Below, piece by piece: positions 1-12,650 of a stretch of DNA of 64,000 nucleotides. Location of the stretch: assembly GCA_948567375.1 (NCBI GenBank), contig OX419759.1:45175493-45239492 (forward strand). The letters run 5' to 3'. The position numbers and the translations under genes were made by a program. The notes beneath the pieces are model-generated. The model was not told the DNA's origin and searched no databases. It saw only the letters and a list, made by a program, of their open reading frames with translations. The DNA comes from Lunularia cruciata. Lineage: Eukaryota > Streptophyta > Marchantiopsida > Lunulariales > Lunulariaceae. Positions within the stretch are counted from its first letter, which is position 1. Each line of letters opens with the position of its first letter.

Positions 1-1115
1 GCCATGCATCTGCATTAGGAGTAGCAAGAAGAATCAATATCCCGGCCATAAGTGTCGAATGGAACTATGGGATTAGAACGGACTTAAACTAGTTCATAGT
101 CAATTGAGTCACAGCGTACTTACTTGTCAAGCATTTTTTCCACAATAGCCAGTAGCCGTGGATCCAATGGTGGAGATTCCTCAATTGTTTCGGAAGCTTT
201 AACACTGAGGGATATATACTCATCAATACATTTAGCTTTCCTCCCGCAGAATAACAAGCAAACAAGGGTTCAGTATAATGTGTAGGCGAAGTAATAATTT
301 CAAACGAGAACAACGTCAAAACCCTAATCGGAATATGAGTGGAGAATACTATTGATAATTAGCAACATTTACACACCTCAAATGGCAACCAACAAAGAAG
401 AAAATTGAACAGGTCCTGCCGATTCCAGACTAGGTGAACTACATCCACAAGCGAGAGTCTATCATTACTCACCAACCAAAGTCTGCACATACTCCGATTC
501 CTCAGTGACGTCAAACAAAGGCCCGGCACCTAGTGCATAGATAAGAGAGTCGTTCAACTCTCCTAGATAATAAAAGACCTGCATCACGCCAAATCCATAC
601 GAACAGAGAGTTGTTTTGAGATCATGAGACGCTTTAAACCCTAGACACTAATCAGCCTCGCTTGACCTAATCCTGTTCATAATCTCTCGTAATCAATCGT
701 GCTGAGATATTAGGGTGTTGCAAAAGCTGCCAGTTTGAATTTTTCCCCCTCACCTTCGACGCTACCAATGCCGCCAATTGTCTCTGATCGAAAGTCTCAT
801 CCTCGTACAAGCTCTCACTGCCGACATCAAAAGGTGACAACAAATTCGATAATCGAACACAACGCAATTGGCTCAAATGTACACCCAAATAAAATCAAGA
901 AGGAAAATACAGCATGCGTCGGGAGAAAGCTGCTAAAAGTCGAGCTAAAAACGAATAAACAGTGGATCGACGTACATAGCAGAAATATTGGTCGAAACTT
1001 CGGGCCAAAAGTGATCCACGAAGGCATTGAGGTTGTTCAATGCATGTAGCTTGAGCATAGGATGATGCTCCCGAAGCATGGCCAGCAGCCCGCTGGCTGT
1101 GCTCACAACCGTCAT
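1..1115 (-). CDS. RPN2: 26S proteasome regulatory subunit RPN2 (PSMD1), 5' part
   Basis: Encodes the N-terminus of RPN2, the large scaffold of the 19S regulatory particle base that supports ubiquitin-receptor docking. My exon model on the minus strand is 1115-976, 817-754, 578-473, 235-124 and 9-1, all with GT donors and AG acceptors and compatible phases; the gene runs off the left edge. Exon 1 reads GLLAMLREHHPMLKLHAL and FVDHFWPEVST, exon 2 ESLYEDETFDQRQLAALVASK, exon 3 VFYYLGELNDSLIYALGAG, exon 4 IDEYISLSVKASE and DPRLLAIVEKMLD; these are near-identical to plant RPN2. I chose the ATG at 1115, just before VVSTASGLLAML, because that matches the family start. An in-frame ATG at 1268 would add 51 low-complexity residues and is less likely. 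About 140 residues of a protein of roughly 1,000 are present. Family assignment is secure; exon edges are inferred. Confidence 0.93.
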
Positions 1116-1760
1116 GGTGCCGCCGTCTGCACCTTGCTGTGGTAAACCAGCAACAGCACTAGTGCTTCCACTCGCTCCCCTATCAGAGGGCGAGGCCGGT
1201 GCACCCTTTTCCCTCGGTGCTACTCCCAAGTCGTGATGAACACGCGGTGATAAAGCCCTCACCACCATCGATGGTCGGGCGTATGTATCTCAGCGCCTTA
1301 AGGCGCACTCTTTTGCCCTTTTCTCGATCTCCAAGGCCTTCCCCTCGATCTTCGGTTCCCTCACTCTACCGCGACCTACGAGTTCGAATTTTCCTCGAGT
1401 GACACAAATTTTCTTCGTTTGTGTTGTTTCTTCGATCACTTCTCCTCCCTTCTCTCTCTCGTCCGGTCGGTCGATCTCGTCTTCCTCTGTCCAAAGCGTC
1501 GCTCGTTCCCTCGTGGAGGAGGGAGCGAAGGTTAGGCAGGACAAAGACACAACACAGCCCAGGCCTGGCTGCTCTCTTTGCACGTCACAGAACCTAACCG
1601 AGGACGTAACCGAGAACCTGACTTTGCCTCCTCACTGACGGAGACTTTCTCTACGCCGTCTTTGCTTTTCTTCTGCTCACCGACTTCCATCGATGATACA
1701 ATCCGGATTCATCGTTTTTCATACATGGTTTTTCTCACATTAAACTCTAGCATTTTTTAG
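1116..1760 (-). promoter_or_regulatory. RPN2 leader and promoter region
   Basis: This GC-richer stretch lies immediately upstream of the RPN2 start. On the minus strand it is purine-rich around 1430-1530. Short ORFs occur on both strands but none resembles a known protein. I read it as 5' UTR and promoter; no TATA box or transcription start could be fixed. Confidence 0.45.
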
Positions 1761-3510
1761 CGTTTTAATTTTCGCTTTTCCTTTTTGTTAAATTACATTT
1801 TCTATCCAATGGAAATGTCCAAGCAAAATCTTGAATCTTAAAAACATGAACATTATGATTCAGTTTTGTTTCAATATTTTAAGAAGTATCATTTAACACT
1901 ATTTTGTAGCTTATACTTTGAGGGAAAAACTAATTTCTGGAACTAAATAAGTTTTTCTTTTTTGCTTTAAAATTAGCACTAACCCTAAGAATTACACGAT
2001 TAAATATTTAACTTCACAAATTTGTGAAACCCCAAGCTTTTTAGTCATTTTTAAATGAATATTGTCAAGGTAGAGTATATAATATATTTTACAATCAGAT
2101 ATATTTAGCAGACTTATCACTTTAGGCCGTAATAAAAATTTTAAGGAGTATTATATACAGTTGAACTGCATTATATTGAGTATGAGACGTAGTCAAATAC
2201 TCGTTATTATTTCAAAAATATTTTGCTATGATTTCTGTACACTGATGTAGATATGTTCAATGATATGAAATAAGATATAACTAAAATAGGAGTTCATAGT
2301 AAAAAATATATGAAATAAGACTTTTTGAATAAGTTTTTCTAATTTATCTATCAATGAAGCAAATGGACTTTCATATTGTACACTTGGATGGATTTTCTTT
2401 ACGGAGTTGTTCCTTTTTTATCCAAAACTTTCAACTGCTGATATTTAGCCAAAGTTGATTCTATTGATATTTGATAGTTTGCTATTATAGTAAAACGATG
2501 TTATGTTAGTAGATTTCAATATAAGTATTGAATTGTATTATTTTCTCTTATATCAATTCTGTGCTAGATTTTGCTAACCTTGAAGTACACTCTAGACTAT
2601 CTAAGTAGAATCTAGTGTGAATGGCAATTGAGATCTAAAATTTCTGATGTTTCAATATTTTGATAATGATATTTCTTGGATAAATCAGAAATAAGTTATA
2701 TCTCGTTCACCAGAATTCAAAATATGAAATATGCATTAGGAATAAACCAACCTATGCTTCTTACTACATAAATAATAAATAAATAACTCTAGTTTTGGAT
2801 TTAAAATATATATTAATATTGTAAATTTGAGTCCTTAACATTACAAGCAATCAGTTATGCGATAAAAAAAAAGAATAAGTCCTCTACACATGGAACGTAT
2901 TATCTAAAGAATTTGTAAATTGAAAATGTAGAGAAAAACTTGATAAAAAATTCTTGATGTTATGTGGAATGACAAAATCAAATGGTGAAGCATTTCAAGT
3001 TTTAAAATAAAATGACTTATAATTTTTCCTCTCAATAAAATATGTAATTTTCTATATATTTTTACCTATTCACTAAATATTTTAGTGATACTTATTGATG
3101 AAATTATTTCTATAATTTTCATTAAATCACATGAACAATAAATCATGTATTTAATTTTTATTTTCAGAATTTAACATGCATATATTCCTCAAATATATTA
3201 CCAACTAGTTATAATATCAAAAGAAAAAGTTACCATACATTCAATATATAGATGATCTAATTGTATCGATCAAATTAGTTTTTGATCTCATTTATATTGA
3301 AAGGAGTATCATTTAAATCATCCTACTATATTTCCAACCTCCTTAAATAAAATTATAGTATTTATTTATTTATTTATATTACACTAAACATGAAATTTTT
3401 TTATTCAATGATATTTTAAAATATTAGTGGTACAAATATTTAAAATAAAATGTTTTAATTACCAGAAAAAAATAATAATTTTCTGGTTCACTTTATATTT
3501 GGAATCTACC
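1761..3510. other. AT-rich intergenic DNA, no gene seen
   Basis: Strongly AT-rich with stops in every frame. No conserved protein, RNA gene or clear repeat unit was found. It probably consists of decayed mobile DNA between RPN2 and the LTR element that starts near 3.5 kb. Confidence 0.6.
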
Positions 3511-3518
3511 TTTATATA

Positions 3519-4170
3519 GTGAAATTTTGAACTAATCAATATTTCATAACATATAGCAATTATCATTATTACTTTTTGTATTGTATACATTTCTATTGCA
3601 ATATCATAAGAGAAAAGGTAAACTATTAAAAGAACACAAAGAGAGAGAGAGCTATATATATATGGTAAAAGTACCATGGATATGAATTAAAGTTGTTAAT
3701 AATAATAGTAAAATACTGTTTTAACATCAACTACTTCTTTTAAGTGAAGGGGTAAAGATGCATATATGGTTTTTTATAATTATTTATAGTGTTTGAAGGA
3801 AAAACACTACTATCATTTTTAAAGATTTTTCTTGTTTTGTGATATATTGTACTTGGATCCAAATTCTTGAGAGATAAAAGCTTCAAAATACCAATAACTA
3901 TATAAACAAGGTTAGCTTACTAGTTTTGTATAGTGTCTCATACATACTATATATCTTAATATACTAAAAAAAGCTTTCAAAAGATTATCTATAGTAATAA
4001 GAATGAGATAAACAAATTTATATGCAATTTTGATATTCATTAAAATAACATTTCAAAACTCAAATGAATTAAAGATAAATAATTCGTGTAATCTTATTAA
4101 TTGGTTTTTAGCTTATATAGAATTCCAATGAAAACATTGTACTATTCAAGCATTATATAGAAAATAAAAA
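3519..4170 (+). repeat. 5' LTR of an old plus-strand retroelement (approximate)
   Basis: About 650 bp that recurs in the same orientation at about 9271-9900. Shared landmarks in order are 'ttcttttaag', 'aaacacta', 'gatccaaattcttgaga' (its counterpart differs at one base), the stretch around 4010-4080, and 'caatgaaaacattgtact' (diverged in the other copy). Divergence is heavy, so the insertion is old. The left edge is uncertain by perhaps 100 bp; the right edge is near 4170, where the similarity ends. Confidence 0.6.
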
Positions 4171-7100
4171 CGAGTCAGCAGAGGCTAATGAGTTGATAAA
4201 ATAAGCCAAATATAGTCTGGAATTCTAAGAATGTTCTAGAAACATTTTGGAAAAATCTCATGTTGGAATGCTCTAGAAGACTAGCATAACCAACACAAAC
4301 ACAAGGACAAAGATAATCCAATCCAAAGAAGAGAAAGAGCCTAAAGTAGAAGGATCTAAGCCAACCAAAGAGGAAGGGGATCTCAAGATAAACATCAAAG
4401 GTGAATGAGACAAGACTTCAAAGGTAGTACTAAATGTAGAGAGTGCAACCTTATTTCAAGAACATAAAGCACTCATATCAAAGAGAGCTAAATTTGTGAT
4501 ACATTCAATAACACCAATCTTAGAGCTAATGGAGCAAGCCTTGCTGATATACCAAGACTCTTACCATGACATCACCAACTATACCTCACTTGTCCAAAAT
4601 TTACACAATAACTCCTATATGAAAAAGACATAGTAGGCCAAGGCAAAAAAGGAGGTAGAAAAAATGTATAACCTATAAGAAGCAAAAGCAAAGAAGGCAA
4701 ATGAGCTAGTATAGGAGGTATTCAAGACAAAGAGATAGAGCATTTTACTTCTTGTAGCCCAAGCAACAAATGAAGAAGAAAGTAGGAAGTTATAAGGAGA
4801 ATTGAGAGCCCTTTAGTTCAAAGCCAAAGGTGAATAGTAGAGGTATGCAGCTAAAGGCAAGGGATAAGAATGTGGAGGGCATCTAAGGGGAGATAGAGAA
4901 AGCTAAGATTCACCTGGTAACTATATATGTACAATTTAATAAGTATTGTACAAAAGTGTTACCCAACTTGAAGGAATGGATGTTGTGCTGAAGAAGGAAA
5001 TGGAGGAGAAGGAAGTAGATTCCCTCCAAATGAGGGAGGAAGTAATGGCCAAAGCTCAAGCAATCCAAACAAGCTTATAGGAGGAGAAGGTAAAGATCCT
5101 CCAATAGATGGAAAACAATTGAGACAAATTGAGGATTATCAAAGATGCAACATGAGTGAATGTTCACTATGCAAAGCTACATAAACTCAAGATATAAATA
5201 CATACATTGGAAAGGAAGGTATACTCCAAAGAAGAGATAGATCAACTAGCCATGTGCCTTAGAGAACACATCAATAAGAAGCTTAAGAAACCTGAGACTC
5301 CCTTCTAATGGAAACTATATACAAGAAGGAAAGGATAAATATTTTCATTTGGAATTATAGATATAAAGGTAGCTCTTTGTAGTAGTTGTATCCAAAGATC
5401 TTTATAGTCAAAGACCTCCGGACCAAAGACCTTTGTGGTTGTCACCTTTGGAGTTGTAAATTTAAAGGAGCATAAACTTCAAATTTTCTTTGTGGAGGAT
5501 CTAACACCTCCATGACAAGTGTAAGGCACCTAATTAACTTACGTTTGAGTAGGATAAAATAAGATAGGAAGATAGGATTAGCAATGTATAATGTAGATGC
5601 AAACACAATATCTTTGGGGGACTTCAACCATTAGATCTCTTCAAGATTGTCTATGAGAGATGACTTAAGGCTTAAGCCTAATGTAAATTAGGTTCATCCA
5701 TCTTAATCAAAGTTCAGCGAGAGATTTCAACATTCATTATTGTTGTTTCTGGCAACTTGAGTACTAATGAATGCCTTCATTTAGTAGTAGTGAGGAAACC
5801 TTTGTATAGGGATATAGTTACTTGATACCATTAACTAGACATCATATCTAGAGATGGAAATTTGCTTCGTAATATATTGAGTGATGTTATATATATGATG
5901 GTATAAGTAGATCATATAGAGGTGTCACCAAAACAATACTTCCATTAGTAGAGTAGAGATCTAAAACACCCTTAAAATTTTAGAGCCAATTTTGGATGCC
6001 TAAATGAATAGATTAGGCCTCACAAAATATAAGAATCCTACCCTTCCAAGGGAAAAGGTGTTTCCTTCTCCTCTCTCCTCTTATTCATCTCATCAAGGGC
6101 TGTCCAATTGGACTTCACCCATGCAATTTTGAGCTTCCTACATGAAGATTCCCTAAATATTCCATATGGTCAAACTTGTTTGACCAACCAATTAGGACAA
6201 GGATCAACATGTAACAAATCCATACAACTAATCCAAGGGTGGAGCTGGTTGACATGTCACCAGTCCATGTGTTTGATCCAAGGTTGGAGCTCTCTTTGAG
6301 TGGATCCTCTTTGCTATATAATAAAGACAAGGTGTTGTATTGGAGCATCGAAGTATTGAGGGATGAAGCCTTGTGTCTCTCTTGTGTTTCTTCTCTTGGG
6401 ATTTCTCTTGTCTTATGAACATTACAAGCATAGGAAGAAATTTTCATTTGTCAAGGATGTGTGATCCCTAGGGTTTTGAAGGAGCAAAGCCTTATATTGA
6501 AGAATCATAGATGAGCAAAAGCATTGGAAGTACCATGAAAGCAAAAGATGAAGACATTTTGTTGACGCATAGACTCCTTCATAGTTGTACCTTCTAGGAA
6601 GGATAACATGAAACCTTTCAGTTCAGTCCTTTGGGATGGAGCAGCCTTTAGAGTGGAGTGAACCATCACCTTTAAGATTTACTTGGAATTTTCTTGTAGT
6701 AAAAGTGATCTTTAGTTTTACCTTTTCCATATTAGACTATAGGGGTACAAGCAAACAAGGTAAATTTTTTCCAATTGAGTGATCAAGGTACATATTGTGA
6801 GTTGCATTTCATGGAGATTGAGAATTCTTAAAAGTTTGAAACATCTTACTAATCTCATGATGATCAACATTACTTATCTTAGTACATTGTGATTGTCCTC
6901 TTTTACTAGAGAATGTATATTTTACCCAATTGAGAGTTGTAGAATCATCACTTATACAACATCAAAGTGAGATGGTCAAGTTGAAAGTGAATCTCTTTAC
7001 TTGAAATAAAGTCTCAAAGTTCCACTAGAGATTGAGCCCCAAAAGTCCTTGTGAGCCTTGAAATGCATGCTTTTTGAGAGAGATGGATATTCTCATCTTT

Positions 7101-9270
7101 GCATTTTTCACTTTTAGTTTATTTTTTGAGCCATTATTACTAAATATAGCACTAAAGTGGACAATATGCAACAAAGTATAACTGAGATAGCTATTGCACC
7201 TAGAAAAGGTTGGAAAGCTATTTAGAGTTTCATTGTTTAGGTGAGAGATCTAACTTCTCTCCAATCAGTAGCTCAGATGCAGTTTAGTGGAGTTGCTCTG
7301 TAATATTGTACATTAATGAAGATGGTAAAATGAAGTTAAAGCTATTCCAAGTACAATACAAAGACAAAAATGTTTCCAGAGAATTTAACTCTACCTTACA
7401 TAAAAACAAGGTCTTGAATAACTGCTTGACTGATGTGAGAAGCTATTATATTTTATTATACTTGATTATTGCAAGTACTATTTTGCAAATCACCATCAAA
7501 CTTTAAGGACCTACTTCCTTGAATTTGACATGTTGTAATAAGGCATGCTCTTGATTTCAACACATTCAAGAGTGAAGTGTTAGTATTGGAAACACTATTG
7601 CAGGTGTTTCTACATGATAAGTCCTTCAATGTAAATTCTATATTGCATACAACTACTCTAGATTGTCATCAAACTTCCTTATCAAGTTCTCTAAGTTGTA
7701 TCTGATAGAAAAAGTTAAAGGTAATTTGTTTAGCAAACCTATAGGTAGTTAAATATAAGATAAAAATAAGCTAAAAGTCTCTAATTCTTGGGATCTAGTG
7801 GAATTGGACATGGTAATATATGATCAAATTACACATTGTGCTCATGGATATCTACAAGCACAAACATTGATTGTTTCAAAATGTATGAATTTTTTTGTCC
7901 TCTATTGACTTTAATCCCTTATAGTTAACCTCCTTCCCAACATGATAGATGCAACACTCTTAAGAGATCTATACAAAAATTTAAGTTGAAATAAGTGGTT
8001 ATGCAAAAATAAAATCAACCAAAGAATGTTGGATTGGGGAATGTCTATGCAAATTGAGTCATGATTGCAATAACATTTTAACAAAATTTCTATGCTAATG
8101 TATTAAGCATTGAGGCATCATCATTGGCTAGTTATTATCATGGTTGGATAGCACCTGTAGCCAAATTGAGTGTACAATAGAGATCAATATGGTAGCTTTG
8201 CACAATATTTACAATAACATATAATGTATCTATATTGATTCTACTTCAACTACAATCAAGACATAACAAGACACAATATAAAAATGAAACTAAACCACAA
8301 ACACCAAAATCCCAAGAAAACCTCTATGCCATCCATCTAATTACACTCCATACAATTGGAGAAAGTCAAAAGGCCTAAGAGATACAATTTTGAATTGCTT
8401 GAGGCTACATGGCCTTGACACAAAATAAGCTCTTTACAAAAATCACTAGCTAAATGAGTGGCTAGGTCAACTTGCACTAAATTGCATATTCTAATATGTC
8501 GACTTACAAGTAGATCACTTTTCCATGGAAATTGAACAATTGTGTTTCTATGATTAGTGAAACTATGAATTATAAAAAGATAGATTTGAGGTGTGAATAC
8601 AAAGACGATAGACCAAGCAAAAAGTCGGCACACTTTGTACACTCCATGATTTTGGACACGTAAGGACATCAATGTAAACTCTTTTGAAATGGCTACAAGC
8701 CAAGCTTGTTTAGATGCTCAATAGAAAACCATCTTAGAAATTTGTGCAAAAGTATAGAAACCTATCTTGCCTAGTCCTCATCTATGTCAACACCGTCAAC
8801 ATTAAAAGGATAGAGGCATAGGAAGATTGATGCCTAAATTCCACCCTCATTCTCCATTAGCATTCCACTTGTTGCCAAATTGCTTGAATAGTCATCTATC
8901 GTCTCCATCTCTTTGCTTGCTTGATTGCACACAACTATTGTTCAAACTTGCACTTGGCATTGCACTCTTTTTCAAAGAGCAGGAAGAGCTACAAAATTAT
9001 ACTAAGAATTAGATAATGTCACAAATTGACTGCCATAACATATCTTCTTGATTCATGCATGCAATTGTAGAATTTGTATGTCTTACAATGAGCTTCAAAG
9101 CACATGTTATGAGCTCAAACATTTGCTTTAAGCTATAGCATCTACTTCTACTAGAATTATGATTCTTCATGGACACTTGGAAATCCACTACCAAATTTGG
9201 GAGGATGTGAAACTATATAAAATACAGTTAAGCATCTTCTAATTATAGAATTCCATAACTTGAGGGGGGT
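4171..9270 (+). mobile_element. Interior of decayed LTR element (copy 1), coding remnants of a coiled-coil protein
   Basis: This stretch lies between two direct LTR-like repeats. About 4300-5300 translates on the plus strand, with many stops, into Lys/Glu/Gln-rich coiled-coil-like sequence (for example KKEMEEKEVDSLQMREEVMA near 4993). Many stops are TAG where CAG would continue the helix. The same interior recurs at about 12650-16800, which shows a repeat family and not chance sequence. I see no reverse transcriptase or integrase, so this could be a large non-autonomous (LARD-like) element or one whose pol is beyond recognition. The part from about 7000 to 9250 contains nothing I can identify. 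A different LTR is inserted at 5823-6426. Confidence 0.5.
5823..6426 (+). repeat. Solo-type LTR, family D, plus orientation
   Basis: About 600 bp homologous, in reverse orientation, to 15696-16439. It starts TGATACC and ends GAACATTACA, matching TGTAATACC and GAGCATTACA in the other copy. It holds a TATA-like box 'ctatataataaag' near 6313-6325 just before the probable transcript start. No internal region flanks it and I find no clean target duplication, so it is a solo LTR or a remnant. It interrupts the interior of the surrounding older element. Confidence 0.65.
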
Positions 9271-9900
9271 GAATCTAAAAGTTTGAAACTTGACGGGAAG
9301 TATGAAATATCAATATCAATTTATCAATACCAAATTTTATGGATATATATAAAGAAATATATCTCTCTCTGATTTTGATGGTATGGTAAAAATTGATATT
9401 ATTTGTAAATATTAGTAGTAATAATAAATACCAATTTGGTATTAAGCTATTTCTTTTAAGATGTAGAGAGTAAAAATGCAATGACAAATTTAACTAGTTT
9501 GAGATTGGAAGCATAAACACTATTATTATATTTTTTTTATTGTTTTATGATGTATTCTCCTTGCATCCAAATTCTTGAGATGTAAATTTATTCACATTTC
9601 CAAATAAGTTAAAATTAAGAATTTTGTGTAAATGTTAGATTATTGGTTTTATGTATTTTCTCGTGCATGTCTATATATCCTATAGAGCTAATATAAGTAT
9701 TAAAGAATTCTCCAAACTAATAAGAGTGAAATAATACTACTTATGTGCAAATTTGAGTTTGATCATCATTACAATAAATTTTCAGAATCAAATGATTTAA
9801 AGATTACAAATTTGTATAATACAAATGAATTTGTCTTTAATTATATGAGATTTCAATAAAGACATTGTACTAAACATTACATAAAGAAAAAACCCAAACA
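9271..9900 (+). repeat. 3' LTR of the old plus-strand retroelement
   Basis: Direct repeat of about 3519-4170. It is preceded by a purine run 'gagggggg' ending near 9270 that fits a polypurine tract, then begins with TG. This places the element on the plus strand, in agreement with the direction of the coding remnants inside it. The 3' edge is approximate. Confidence 0.6.
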
Positions 9901-10985
9901 TTCAAACAATACTTTTTTAATCATGTAAATTGAAGAAGCAGCATACATACAGATATTGGTAAATATGGATTTTTAAATTGAGTTTCTTGTTTTATCTATG
10001 AAGTTAGATTAATCTTTCATCACAACTAATGAATAAATAAATAAACCAAAAATACATAATTCTCTCTCTCTCTTAAGGATTTTGTATGTAAGAAAATTGG
10101 TGTACAATAAGCCATAGGATAAATAATGGATGGGTTGCTATTATAAAAAACGAGACTAAATATAAAAGTGAAATAAATAAAATCAGATTTCTTATAAGTA
10201 TTCACTTGGATCCTCACCATTTTCCGTACCAAGAAATCTTGAAATAGAAATTACTGGACATAATGATTGGTTTGCTACCTTATAACAAGAAAATAAGAAT
10301 CTAAATTATTGAAAAGGAAAACTAGATTAGCTCTATAATACTCATCTGCTTATCCATATGTCATAAATATAGTCCACCAGTTATTTTATTTTGTTGATAG
10401 TGAAATTAGTTAATATAAACATCTCTCTATATATATATATCATGGTTATAATATGCTAATAAAAATGAACTTATATTAAAAATATTATATAAATAAAATA
10501 ATTAATTTATGTAGATCCTCAATATCCAATATATACAATTATTTTATCCCATTTTATTATCTCATAAATTTATAAAAATCTTTAAATAATATGAGTTTGG
10601 GTTTTAAGTTTGTCTAAATTGATCATAATCTATAATTCTTGATCTACCTTATTTGGAAAATCTGGTAACCACGCAATAATCTCTCTTTATATGATCTTGT
10701 AAGAAATTTATGTTTTGAATAAGAAGAGTTTTGTTTGACTTGTAATAACATATAGCTATTATTGACAAGAGCAAAATGATGAATTTTGTTGGATTTAAGA
10801 AAGATTGATACAAATTTTCCATTTCCAACATGACTGTATCATTTTATATTTCATCACATAATTGCTCACATTTAATATTAGTAACCAAATTTTCAATGTT
10901 GGTTGGTTTAATGAATATAAGTTTGTGTAATGTAATTGAATTATAAATGATCTAATCTAATTCAGTTAGCTTAGTTTGGATATAA
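9901..10985. other. AT-rich intergenic DNA, no gene seen
   Basis: Very AT-rich with short tracts such as TATATATA near 10430. The ORFs here are short and of low complexity. Nothing recognisable. Confidence 0.55.
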
Positions 10986-11420
10986 ATTCAACGTCGGAGC
11001 CTTTTTCTACTTTTGAAACATCTGCTTGTCCAGTTCAAAAGACTTAAAGCTTTAGTCGAATACAAAATTCACGGTGCGGTTAGTTCCAGCACTTGTCCAT
11101 AGCTTGCTTTTCACCCTACCACTCTTCGAATTCGTCAAGATTGCAGGCTTTCTACATCTTATAGTTTTGGATGTTTGAAGAGCATATTTTCCAGGACGTA
11201 ACTCGTGAAACGAGGCTCTGCGCCAAAGTTAATACATGCATGTAGATGCGCAAATCCACAAGCATCTAGTTTCAACTTCAGCGCAAACCAAAAGTTGTCT
11301 TCTGTCGTCAATTTTAACAGTTGCTCTTTCTTGACCATCGCAATGTGCGCGAGAATCCAGTTTACTAAACGTGATGTCTTAGACCAACATTTTCTCGCCG
11401 GGACGATTATTTTTTGAACT
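10986..11420. other. GC-richer island of unknown nature
   Basis: About 430 bp with clearly higher GC and CpG content than the surrounding AT-rich DNA. It contains a plus-strand ORF of 70 codons at 11205-11417 that resembles nothing I know. It could be a remnant of a host gene, a recent insertion, or a regulatory island that escaped C-to-T decay. Confidence 0.3.
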
Positions 11421-11851
11421 TTTTTTCTTCTTTTATAGAATTTTATATCTATGAAATTTCAATAAAATATAACTAAACAATATAGCAAACTGGAGAAAGC
11501 AAATAAAGATGTAGAAAAAGAAATAGTATTTATTTATAGATGCATAAAATGAATTGTTTGACTAGAATATAAATAAGGATGTAGAAAAAGAGATTTTATT
11601 TATTATAGATACATAATATGACATTTTTCATAAAAAATTCATCAGAATATGATTAATAACCACTGTAAGTAATAAGCTAAAGTAAGATACAAATAGTGGC
11701 AATAAACTAAGATAAGGTAGAATTAGTGGCATAGTTAAGTTTTTAAGGCACTTTATACAAATATTAGACAATCAATGATTATACTGCACACTTTTTAAAA
11801 GCAATGTTATAAGGTACTATAATAGCTTCATATATAGCTTTTTAAACGGAA

Positions 11852-11960
11852 AAAAGGCGACCGCGTAGGAAAAATGAAGGATGGGAAGACCCCATCAAGC
11901 CGTACAAGGGAGAGACAAAAAAGGTAACATGGGGCTAAGCCCCAATAGAGTCTGTATGAG
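11852..11960 (+). repeat. Dispersed ~110-bp repeat, copy 1
   Basis: Matches 30295-30403 at roughly 80% by eye. The core 'gaaggatgggaagacccca' plus 'tcaagccgtac' is identical in both copies. GATGGG-AAGAC-CCCATC can form a short hairpin. Copy 2 lies in an unrelated neighbourhood, so this is a dispersed element, perhaps part of a SINE. Family unknown. Confidence 0.6.
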
Positions 11961-12650
11961 AAATCTGCCCTACCGCACCTAAGATATCAGAATGCTTCAT
12001 ATACCGCTTTTTAAATGAGGAACCTAGTCTAGATTACATGTCTTTAGCTTTAGCTAGCCTCGTTGAGGTGATAAGGTTTCAATTAGTACATTGAAATTAT
12101 TAAGGTAAAACTAAGTTTTCAATATTAAAATTAGAATAAATACAATTACAAAGTATACAATTTACCTTTTTTTATTAGCATCATTGTAAAATCTACAAAA
12201 GGCATCTAAGATAACAAGAAACGACAACTTTGTTTGTTGATATTAATTGAGAGTGAGTAAAGTTGTTCTTTAAGTGATTAAGTTAAATAGGCCAAAGACT
12301 CAATTGGAATAGTCAATAACATCATACTAGTATCAATGTCTTTAATGTATATTGATAACACTAAATTATTTAATGATATAAAAAATAATGATATTATTTG
12401 TTGCATTTCTTCTACCTAGATTCAAATTTGCTTATTTTTTAATATTATGATTTACAAATATCATTATTTATTGTTCTTATTATATTATCATATCTAATTT
12501 ATAATGAAATAGTTACTAAATTTATCATAAAATTTGCATGAAATTATTACTATACTTTAGTGCTCATATTTTTGCAAAAGTGGTTTAAATTTGTTTGCTT
12601 TTTCCCTTTTTCACAAGGATATAGTAGAATAATTGCTTGTTCAAGAAAGT
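11961..12650. other. AT-rich intergenic DNA, no gene seen
   Basis: AT-rich, stops in all frames, no recognisable repeat or protein. Confidence 0.5.
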
